Assembly (NCBI GenBank): GCA_026988135.1
Contig: JALSLT010000071.1
Span: 1 to 11,674, forward strand
DNA: 11,674 nt
Direction: 5' to 3'
Origin: Desulfurobacterium sp.
GTDB taxonomy: Bacteria > Aquificota > Aquificia > Desulfurobacteriales > Desulfurobacteriaceae
Shown: piece by piece, positions 6,308 through 11,674 of the stretch
How the letters are laid out: each line of letters opens with the position of its first letter
How positions within the stretch are numbered: the first letter of the stretch is position 1
Made by a program: the position numbers and the translations under genes
The notes under the pieces: generated by a model
The model's input: the letters and a program-made list of their open reading frames with translations, nothing else
Database searches by the model: none
What the model was told of the DNA's origin: nothing

Positions 6308-7639
6308 TTAGTTTTTAACGTTAGATTTTTCGGCAACCTTTATTTTTTTGCCGGATCTTATGCGTGCTGCAAGTCCATGAGCTTCAAGTCCTTCTATGTC
6401 TGCGAGTAGAGCTGTTTGGGAGGAAAGTTTTTCAAAACTGTCCTTGCTTACGTAGAGAATGGAGCTTCTTTTTATGAAATCATAAACTCCGAGGGGAGAG
6501 AAGAATTTTGCACTTCCTCCTGTTGGAAGGACGTGATTCGGTCCGAGGAGATAGTCTCCAAGGGATTCGCATGTGTAGTGTCCGAGAAAAATTGCACCGG
6601 CATTTTTTATGTTGTCCAGTAGAGCAAAAGGTTCTTTTGTAGCAACCTCAAGATGTTCCGGTGCGATAATGTTTGCAACTTCACATGAATGATAAACGTT
6701 GTCAGTTAGAAATACGGTACCGAAGTTCAGTATCGATTTTTCAGCTATCGCTTTTCTTTTTAATTGCTTAAGAGTGGTATTTACCTGTCCTATGGTGTCT
6801 AATGCTGTTTTTTCATCATGGGTTACGAGGAAACAGCCTGCCAATTCATCGTGTTCGGCCTGTGATAGAAGGTCTATGGCAAGCCATTCGGGATTTGCCG
6901 TTTCATCTGCTATTACTAAAACTTCGCTTGGTCCGGCTACCATGTCGATATCCACTTGTCCGAAAAGGAATTTTTTTGCAAGGGCAACGTATATGTTACC
7001 AGGGCCGACAATTTTATCGACTTTCGGTATGGATGCCGTTCCGAATGCTATTGCGGCTATGCCGTGAGCTCCACCTATTCTATAAATTTCATCAACTCCC
7101 GAAAGTTTTGCCGCAACAAGAGAGTAACGGTTAACTTCAAGTGAGTCGATGGCAGGTGTAACCATTACGACCTTTTTTACTCCTGCAACTTTCGCCGGTA
7201 TGGCGTTCATAATTACGGATGAGGGATAGGAGGCTTTACCTCCCGGGACATATATTCCCGCACTTTCAAGGGGAGTAACTTTCTGTCCGAGGATGATTCC
7301 TTCTTCCGTAGTGAAGTAAGAATTTTCTTTTTGGTGTTCATGGAATTTTTTTACCCTTTCCGTTGCAAGTTTTATAGCATCTATGACTTCCGGTTCGACT
7401 TTCTGGAAAGCTTCTTCTATTTCCTTTTCGGAAACTTTTACGTTTTCCGACGTAAGATCGATTCTGTCAAATTTTTTTGCATATCCGAAAGCAGCGGTAT
7501 CTCCATATTTTCTTATGTTTTCTATTATTTCGAGAACTGATGGGGCATATTTGCCTTCAAGCCCTTGTCCTCTGTCTTTTATTCTTTTGAGTTCCGAATC
7601 AGTGTGCCAATTGTTTTTTCTTAAATCAACGATTTTCAT
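6308..7639 (-). CDS. hisD: Histidinol dehydrogenase
   Basis: Last step of histidine synthesis: two NAD-dependent oxidations turn L-histidinol into L-histidine. At 443 residues it is the usual length of about 430-440. Zinc ligands expected from the E. coli enzyme are all present: Gln260, His263, Asp362 and His421. The catalytic pair Glu328-His329 lies in IAPEHLE. Other conserved blocks are AGIYVPGGKASYPSSV (127-142), IGGAHGIAAIAFGT (188-201), VGPGN (211-215) and NHVLPTGGSAKF (368-379). The ATG at 7639 directly abuts the response regulator's TAG stop, with GGAGG 5 bases upstream inside the regulator's last codons, so translation is probably coupled. No other his gene is in the window. Confidence 0.97.
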   Translation of the reverse strand: MKIVDLRKNNWHTDSELKRIKDRGQGLEGKYAPSVLEIIENIRKYGDTAAFGYAKKFDRIDLTSENVKVSEKEIEEAFQKVEPEVIDAIKLATERVKKFHEHQKENSYFTTEEGIILGQKVTPLESAGIYVPGGKASYPSSVIMNAIPAKVAGVKKVVMVTPAIDSLEVNRYSLVAAKLSGVDEIYRIGGAHGIAAIAFGTASIPKVDKIVGPGNIYVALAKKFLFGQVDIDMVAGPSEVLVIADETANPEWLAIDLLSQAEHDELAGCFLVTHDEKTALDTIGQVNTTLKQLKRKAIAEKSILNFGTVFLTDNVYHSCEVANIIAPEHLEVATKEPFALLDNIKNAGAIFLGHYTCESLGDYLLGPNHVLPTGGSAKFFSPLGVYDFIKRSSILYVSKDSFEKLSSQTALLADIEGLEAHGLAARIRSGKKIKVAEKSNVKN

Positions 7640-8314
7640 CTATTCCTCCGTGGAGAACTTATATCCCAGTCTTGGGATTGTTTTCAGATATTTTCCGTAA
7701 TCTCCTAATTTTTTTCTTAATCTGCTTATATAGACATCCAGAGTTCTTGTTTGCTCTTTATGTTCTTTTCCCCATATTTTTTCTAAAAGTTCTTCTCTGG
7801 AAAAAACTTTATCTGGGTTGGAGAGGAAAGTTTTAATGAGTAGATATTCCGTTTTTGTAACTTGAATCGGTTTTCCGTTAATTTCAACGCTTTTAGATAG
7901 TTCTTTGACTGTTATATCCTTGAATCTTAGCGTCTCTTCCGTATTTATTTTCCATCTTCGTGCTACTGCTTTTATTCTTGCAATCAGCTCTTTTATGCTG
8001 AAAGGCTTGGTTACATAGTCGTCAGCTCCGTAAGAAAAACTGGTTACTTTTGTGTTTTCATCACATAGTGCTGTTAACATAATTACAGGGGTTTCTTTTG
8101 TTTTTTCGTTTTCTCTTAGAATTTTGCATATTTGTGTGCCTTCCATTTCAGGAAGCATTATGTCAAGAAGTATAAGGTCGAAGTTGGATTCTAAGGCTTT
8201 TTCGACTGCTTTTTTTCCGTCTTTTATCCATTCGACTGCGAAATTTTCTTTTTCAAGGTTATATTTGACTACTTCTCCAAGATCTTCATCATCTTCGACA
8301 AAAAGTATTCTCAT
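7640..8314 (-). CDS. OmpR/PhoB-family response regulator
   Basis: 224 residues in the standard two-domain layout. The receiver domain (1-118) has the acidic pair Asp8-Asp9, phospho-acceptor Asp51 (LLDIMLPEMEG), Thr81 (IMLTA) and Lys103 (YVTKPFS), all intact. A winged-helix DNA-binding domain (about 127-221) has the recognition-helix region RTLDVYISRLRKKL (190-203) and the wing GYKF (217-220). It should bind DNA as a phosphorylated dimer at direct repeats. No histidine kinase is adjacent within the window, so its partner and signal are unknown; PhoB and other OmpR-class regulators look alike at this level. It is the first gene after the promoter at 8352-8378 and heads the hisD-to-ispD operon. 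GAGGA precedes the ATG. Confidence 0.95.
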   Translation of the reverse strand: MRILFVEDDEDLGEVVKYNLEKENFAVEWIKDGKKAVEKALESNFDLILLDIMLPEMEGTQICKILRENEKTKETPVIMLTALCDENTKVTSFSYGADDYVTKPFSIKELIARIKAVARRWKINTEETLRFKDITVKELSKSVEINGKPIQVTKTEYLLIKTFLSNPDKVFSREELLEKIWGKEHKEQTRTLDVYISRLRKKLGDYGKYLKTIPRLGYKFSTEE

Positions 8315-8340
8315 ATATTCCTCACTTTGAAATAGTCAAA

Positions 8341-8371
8341 ATTATAGAGGGATTATAACATTTTTATAGGG
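8341..8371 (-). repeat. Short direct repeat around the -10 box, possible regulator site
   Basis: Two related words on the minus strand, CCCTATAAA (8371-8363) and CCCTCTATAA (8351-8342), start exactly 20 bases apart (about two helical turns) and flank the -10 box. OmpR-class regulators bind direct repeats, so autoregulation by the downstream response regulator is conceivable. The match is short and the DNA is AT-rich, so this is a weak call. Confidence 0.2.
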
Positions 8372-8378
8372 TTTTCAA
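8352..8378 (-). promoter_or_regulatory. Promoter for the response regulator-hisD-pyrB operon
   Basis: The 81-base gap between cdd and the response regulator is the longest on the window and holds a good extended -10 (TGTTATAAT; TATAAT at 8357-8352). A TTGAAA at 8378-8373 could serve as -35, but the spacer is only 15 bases, so the extended -10 may carry most of the activity. Transcription would begin near 8345, about 30 bases before the ATG at 8314. No terminator with a T-run is seen between cdd and this promoter, so readthrough from the upstream cassette is possible. Confidence 0.55.
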
Positions 8379-8395
8379 GAATGATGAATCGTTGT

Positions 8396-8785
8396 TCATG
8401 TATTTTTGAAATTAAACGAAAAAGGCAGAATTTCTCCGAGGTTCATCTGTTCTGTTTTTCCTTTGGTTGCGACGATAATTTTAAATTCTGAGGAGCAAAA
8501 TTCGCTCATAACCTGTCTGCATGCACCGCAAGGGTAGGGCATATTATCCGGGGAGTAGATAAAAATTTCGGAGAATTTTCTTTTTCCTTCACTTAAAGCT
8601 TTAAAAAAGGCGACTCTTTCGGCACATATTGTTAATCCGAAAGAGCCGTTTTCAATATTTACTCCCGTAAATTTTTTTCCGTCGGTTGCTTTAAGAATAG
8701 CTACAACATGGAATTGAGAATATGGACAATAGCATTTATCAATTTCCCTTTTTGCTTCTTCCGTTAATTTTTCTGTTTCTTTCAT
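8396..8785 (-). CDS. cdd: Cytidine deaminase
   Basis: Pyrimidine-salvage enzyme that hydrolyses (deoxy)cytidine to (deoxy)uridine plus ammonia. At 129 residues it matches the small homotetrameric class. Visible are the substrate-binding NIENGSFG (43-50; Asn43 and Glu45), the zinc/proton-shuttle motif CAE (54-56) with Cys54 and Glu56, and the second zinc motif PCGAC (85-89) with Cys86 and Cys89. The PYS segment (21-23) and the hydrophobic end LPFSF are also family-typical. The ATG at 8785 overlaps the decarboxylase stop (ATGA), so the two are probably translated together. That coupling is unusual for a salvage gene: it may be a chance neighbour or may supply something to the cassette; the sequence does not decide. 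Confidence 0.95.
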   Translation of the reverse strand: MKETEKLTEEAKREIDKCYCPYSQFHVVAILKATDGKKFTGVNIENGSFGLTICAERVAFFKALSEGKRKFSEIFIYSPDNMPYPCGACRQVMSEFCSSEFKIIVATKGKTEQMNLGEILPFSFNFKNT

Positions 8786-10146
8786 TGTTCTTTCCTTAAA
8801 GTTAACCTTTCGGGAAGATGTTCCCTTCTTACTATATCTTCAATGTTTTCCATTTCTCTTATTAGGTCTATCTCTCCGTTTTTACCTATCAGAATAACGT
8901 TAGGTCTGTATCTTATAAACTGCATCCATTGAGTAACATTATAAGCCCCTACCGGAGAAAGAATAAGGTTTGTTCCCCGAGGGAGAGGAGGAAGATATGC
9001 AAGATCATCGACAACGTCTATGTTCATGCAAAGAGGACCGTATAATATGCAGGGTTCGGAAGGTCCTGTAATATTTTTATCGATTTCGATGTTGAAGTGA
9101 TACCAGAATGCCGTGAATAGTGTGTTCACTCCTGCGTCGAGAATATAGCCCTTCCTTCCGTCGGGAAGTCTTTTTGTTGCGTGGATTTGCGTTATTAAAT
9201 AGCCGGCTTCGTCAACTATGGCTCTTCCACTTTCTATTATAAGTTTTGGGAAGTCACCCGGTCTTAAAGATGAAAGAAGCGCGCTTGAAATTCTATCTGC
9301 TATCTCATTTATAGATGGAATAGCTATTTCCGGAGGAAGATATATACCTTTAAGTTTGCTACGGGATGGAAATCCTCCGCCGATGTCGATATATTCTATT
9401 TTGAATCCGAATTCGTCTTCAATTCTATAAGCAAACTCTACCATTTTTTTTATTTCGGTTTCGTATGCTTTAGGTTCAAGTATGAATGTTCCTATATGGC
9501 AGTGAAGTCCCGATAGTTCAAGGTGTTTTCCGTAAGAAATTCTTTTGATAGCATCAAGAGCTTGTCCTGATTCGAGGTTAAATCCGAATCTGCTCCACTG
9601 AGGATGAATGCCTGTGTCCATATTGAGCCTGATTCCGACTTTTGGTTTAATTCCGATAGATTCTGCAACTTCTTCAAGGTCATTAATTTCCTCAAAAGTA
9701 TCGATGTTTATTCTGGCTCCTTCCGTGATAGCTGTTTTTAGTATCTTTTTCGGTTTGTAAGGGCCGTTGAAGATTATTTGTTCTCCCGGTACACCGAGCC
9801 TTCTTGCTTTTTCGTATTCAAATTCAGATACTACTTCTGCCGTTTCTCCTTCATTATGAAGAATTGCACATATGGCATCAAGATAGTTTGTTTTATATGA
9901 CCATGTAAATTCAACGTTTGGATAACGTGTTGTAAAAGCATTTTTTATTTCTTTGAACTTTTGTCTGAGTTTTTTTTCGGAAAATACAAAAAGAGGAGTT
10001 CCAAACTGCTCGATAAGTTCCTTTATAGGGATGGAGTCTATTTCTGTTCTTACTCTTCTGGATAGTGGATATGCGAAACTTCCGAATTTGTTCATTAGTC
10101 CGGTATGAAGTTTAAAAATTGTCGGTTTTTCATATCTTTGTTTCAT
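8782..10146 (-). CDS. Fold-III PLP-dependent decarboxylase (LysA-like) with leader-like N-terminal tail
   Basis: 454 residues. A TIM-barrel/beta-barrel decarboxylase of the alanine racemase fold starts near residue 36 with IPIKELIEQFGTPLFVF (39-55). Lys85 (SYKTN) should bind PLP; HCHIGT (215-220), DIGGGFPSR (254-262) and ESGR (305-308) form the cofactor and phosphate sites. Near the C-terminus, Cys373 and Asp377 (GPLCMNID) and Tyr402 (GAYN) complete the site across the dimer. Diaminopimelate decarboxylase normally has CESGD where this has CMNID, and EPGR where this has ESGR, so the substrate is probably not free meso-diaminopimelate. The extra N-terminal 35 residues contain YEKPTIFKL (5-13) and GLMNKFGS, resembling RiPP leader motifs. 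ATG at 10146 overlaps the ATP-grasp stop, with GAGGT just upstream. Substrate unknown. Confidence 0.85.
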   Translation of the reverse strand: MKQRYEKPTIFKLHTGLMNKFGSFAYPLSRRVRTEIDSIPIKELIEQFGTPLFVFSEKKLRQKFKEIKNAFTTRYPNVEFTWSYKTNYLDAICAILHNEGETAEVVSEFEYEKARRLGVPGEQIIFNGPYKPKKILKTAITEGARINIDTFEEINDLEEVAESIGIKPKVGIRLNMDTGIHPQWSRFGFNLESGQALDAIKRISYGKHLELSGLHCHIGTFILEPKAYETEIKKMVEFAYRIEDEFGFKIEYIDIGGGFPSRSKLKGIYLPPEIAIPSINEIADRISSALLSSLRPGDFPKLIIESGRAIVDEAGYLITQIHATKRLPDGRKGYILDAGVNTLFTAFWYHFNIEIDKNITGPSEPCILYGPLCMNIDVVDDLAYLPPLPRGTNLILSPVGAYNVTQWMQFIRYRPNVILIGKNGEIDLIREMENIEDIVRREHLPERLTLRKEQ

Positions 10147-11171
10147 CTTTCACCTCTTGTGACTATTTTTTGAAATATTTCCATATCTGTTACGAAATCG
10201 TCTGTAAACCTTATGTATAGTTTTCCCGGTTCATAGTTGCTTGCTCTTTCGGGTTCTTTTCCTAAAGCTGCGGAGAGAAGCCTTTCGGGGAGATTTATTC
10301 CTACTCCGGTAGCGAAGTAGATCCACGCGGGAAAGCGAGGATTTATCTCTATTAGATATATTCCGTCATCTGAGACTATACATTCAAGTTCGAAGGCACC
10401 TTTCCAGTTAAATTCCTTTACGAAATTTTTAGCTGTTCTAAGCATTTCTTCATGTTTTACCGTTACGCCGGTCCATATTTTTCCAAGTGATGTTATCCAG
10501 AGTTTTTTGATGCCAACCATTCCGAAATCTCCACCTTCACCGTCTCCAACTCCTACTACATTCATCTCTTCTCCGGCTACAACTTTTTGAACAATTACCG
10601 GATATCCCCATTCGGAGACTATTTTATTGAAGTAAGATGTAGCTTCCTGATAGTTGAATGCTTTGTAAGCCTTGTAAAATACTCCTTTTATCATTACCGG
10701 AAATTTCATTTCGTTTATGGCTTTTGTAAGTTCTTCATAGGATGTAACGGTTCTGCTTTCGGGAACTTTTAATCCGATAGATTGTGCAAGATCGGAGAGT
10801 CTGTCTTTTGCTCTTAATCTGAATTGTTCTTTTGTCGGGAGGAATGTACAAATTCCGAAACTTCCAAGTTTTTCTCCGTTAGCTATGAACAATGGAAGCT
10901 CCGCATCAAGTGTCGGTATGATTGCATCGAGTCCGCAACTTTCTTTTATATATAGAAGTCTGTTTATAAATGGAGTTTCTCCTTCGGAAGGGTAGGGCAT
11001 TATAAACACTTTATCTGTAAGCCAATCCATATAAACGCCTGGCTCCATTGCGTCGTAAGCCAAACCGATTATTTTTGTGTTTTTATCTTTCTTTTTAATG
11101 CTCTTTATTACTCCGACACCGGGACCAGGGTTATCAACAGCGTTAATACCGGAGATAGCAACGTTAGTCAT
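10143..11171 (-). CDS. ATP-grasp ligase, carbamoyl-phosphate-synthetase-like
   Basis: 342 residues. An N-terminal pre-ATP-grasp Rossmann-like domain (about 1-110) starts VAISGINAVDNPGPGVGV (4-21). ATP-grasp subdomains follow: FPVMIKG (157-163) with the ATP-binding Lys162, IVQKVVAGEE (193-202), and the magnesium site ELECI...LIEINPRFP (261-281) with Glu275, Asn277 and Arg279. Such enzymes activate a carboxylate as acyl phosphate and join it to an amine or thiol; the substrates here are unknown. I chose ATG at 11171, with GGAGG 6 bases upstream and an 8-base overlap with the PqqD-like gene; the longer in-frame start at 11198 adds nine residues of no family character. It sits between a PqqD-like protein and a decarboxylase, suggesting peptide or carrier-bound chemistry. 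Confidence 0.85.
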   Translation of the reverse strand: MTNVAISGINAVDNPGPGVGVIKSIKKKDKNTKIIGLAYDAMEPGVYMDWLTDKVFIMPYPSEGETPFINRLLYIKESCGLDAIIPTLDAELPLFIANGEKLGSFGICTFLPTKEQFRLRAKDRLSDLAQSIGLKVPESRTVTSYEELTKAINEMKFPVMIKGVFYKAYKAFNYQEATSYFNKIVSEWGYPVIVQKVVAGEEMNVVGVGDGEGGDFGMVGIKKLWITSLGKIWTGVTVKHEEMLRTAKNFVKEFNWKGAFELECIVSDDGIYLIEINPRFPAWIYFATGVGINLPERLLSAALGKEPERASNYEPGKLYIRFTDDFVTDMEIFQKIVTRGER

Positions 11172-11421
11172 TGTACTCCTCCGCATTAATGAGTCCAAAA
11201 AGCCTTAATTGTTCTATAAAATCGGTAATGTCTCTCATAGCTTCTTCTCTGTCGATATCATACTCTTCTGTAAGTTTTTCTATGATTTCTTCCGTTTTTT
11301 TTTCCTCTTTTAGCAAATTTAGTATAAAAAGCCCGGTTTTGTTTATTGTATAACTGTTTCCTGTTTCTGGGTCAAAGATAAATCCCTCACTGTTTATTGC
11401 GAGCCTGCCAAGTTTTCCCAT
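11164..11421 (-). CDS. PqqD-like small protein (RiPP recognition element fold)
   Basis: 85 residues. A short beta-hairpin region (GFIFDPETGNSYTIN, 13-27) is followed by the PqqD-family block NKTGLFILNLL (27-37), EEIIEKLTEEYDID (44-57) and DFIEQLRLFGLI (67-78), predicted as a small winged-helix bundle. PqqD-type domains bind the leader part of substrate peptides and present it to modifying enzymes; they are not catalytic. There is no PQQ gene set here, so PQQ synthesis is not implied. No free precursor peptide gene is seen nearby, but the decarboxylase two genes downstream has a leader-like tail. ATG at 11421 has GGAGG 6 bases upstream, and the stop overlaps the ATP-grasp start by 8 bases. Family call is good, role inferred. 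Confidence 0.8.
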   Translation of the reverse strand: MGKLGRLAINSEGFIFDPETGNSYTINKTGLFILNLLKEEKKTEEIIEKLTEEYDIDREEAMRDITDFIEQLRLFGLINAEEYND

Positions 11422-11436
11422 CAGGTTCCTCCAATG

Positions 11437-11674
11437 CTATTTAGAAATTATATTTATTATATCTCTTGGTAAAAGTCCGTTTTGGGCAGCAATTGTTCTT
11501 AATCTTTCGTTAGGTACGGCTGTAATGTTATGTTTAGCAAGTTTTTCTATACATTCGGTTACAGTTAAGCCGTAAGAGCGACAAATATCTTTCATTGTTT
11601 TCCTACCAAATCCCATACCTGAAGGAGAGCTTTTTCTACTTCGGTTTTCTTCTTCATTAATAATTCTATACAAC
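11437..11674 (-). CDS. C-terminal fragment of an unidentified protein (runs off right edge)
   Basis: An open frame enters at the right edge and stops with TAG at 11439-11437, giving about 78 residues. The only in-frame candidate start is a TTG at the very edge with no visible ribosome site, so I treat this as the end of a longer gene. A polar Glu/Arg/Ser linker (about 6-18) leads to a helical domain of about 60 residues beginning GMGFGRKTMKDIC and ending PRDIINII. From memory this resembles the C-terminal helical domain attached to DUF4405/cytochrome-b561-like membrane proteins of anaerobes, but that is a weak recollection. It lies 15 bases before the PqqD-like gene, so it may be the first visible gene of that cassette's operon. 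Confidence 0.55.
   Translation of the reverse strand, partial: LYRIINEEENRSRKSSPSGMGFGRKTMKDICRSYGLTVTECIEKLAKHNITAVPNERLRTIAAQNGLLPRDIINIISK

Noticed and set aside
6295..6336. Longer pyrB start at an in-frame TTG
   Set aside because: It would overlap hisD by 29 bases and adds a basic tail; the ATG at 6294 has a good GAGGA site and gives standard length.
5957..6409. 150-codon open frame on the plus strand
   Set aside because: It lies entirely across pyrB and the end of hisD in the opposite direction, has low-complexity Phe/Leu/Ser content and no ribosome site; both minus-strand genes have complete family motifs.
6699..7134. Two overlapping plus-strand frames inside hisD
   Set aside because: Antisense shadows of a clear hisD; no start signal and no protein family character.
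8379..8400. Possible terminator after cdd
   Set aside because: A weak ATGAA/TTCAT stem can be drawn but there is no GC-rich stem and no T-run on the minus strand.
9492..9695. 67-codon minus-strand frame inside the decarboxylase gene
   Set aside because: Different frame from the decarboxylase, whose motifs on both sides of this stretch are intact and in one frame, so neither a frameshift nor a nested gene is supported.
8782..10146. Plain annotation as diaminopimelate decarboxylase (lysA)
   Set aside because: The fold fits, but the CESGD recognition motif is replaced by CMNID, a non-standard tail is present and the neighbours are not lysine genes.
11172..11198. Longer start for the ATP-grasp gene
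   Set aside because: The extra nine residues precede the typical pre-ATP-grasp start, and only the ATG at 11171 has a properly spaced GGAGG.
1..11674. CRISPR arrays, insertion sequences, tRNA or rRNA genes
   Set aside because: No regularly spaced repeats, transposase motifs, terminal inverted repeats or tRNA-like cloverleafs were seen; gaps between genes are too short to hide them.

Overview
The window is a gene-dense, low-GC (visibly AT-rich) piece of a bacterial chromosome. Every supported gene reads on the minus strand, and genes are separated by 0 to 81 bases or overlap by 4 to 8. Proteins are rich in Lys, Glu and Ile. The gene set includes an Aquifex-like type I dihydroorotase, a triheme c7-type lipoprotein cytochrome, CarD, PIN/TRAM and the MEP-pathway enzyme IspD. 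I infer a Gram-negative, probably thermophilic and anaerobic bacterium such as a member of the Aquificota (Desulfurobacterium/Thermovibrio-like), but this is an impression from protein style, not a search result.

Reading in the direction of transcription (high to low coordinates), the right end (11674-8396) holds the 3' end of an unknown gene that runs off the edge. It is followed by a tight cassette: a PqqD-like small protein, an ATP-grasp ligase, a fold-III PLP decarboxylase and cytidine deaminase, joined by 8-, 4- and 4-base overlaps. A promoter-bearing 81-base gap (8315-8395) follows. From 8314 to 694 there is a compact mixed operon: an OmpR/PhoB-type response regulator, hisD, pyrB, a triheme cytochrome lipoprotein, pyrC, a membrane-anchored ClpP-fold serine protease, CarD, a membrane PIN/TRAM protein and ispD. 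Then come ndk, a short terminator-like hairpin, and the first 58 codons of an unidentified gene that leaves the window on the left.

Most of the left two thirds is housekeeping: pyrimidine synthesis (pyrB, pyrC, ndk, and cdd from the other cassette), histidine synthesis (hisD), isoprenoid synthesis (ispD) and global transcription control (CarD). The CarD-PIN/TRAM-ispD order is a known type of neighbourhood. The unusual part is the PqqD-like / ATP-grasp / decarboxylase cassette. The decarboxylase looks like diaminopimelate decarboxylase in fold, but its substrate-recognition motif is changed. It also carries an extra N-terminal tail of about 35 residues that resembles the leader-peptide motif (Tyr-x-x-Pro-x-Ile/Leu) recognised by PqqD-like RiPP recognition elements. 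This suggests a peptide- or protein-modifying system in which the PqqD-like protein docks the enzyme through its own leader-like tail.
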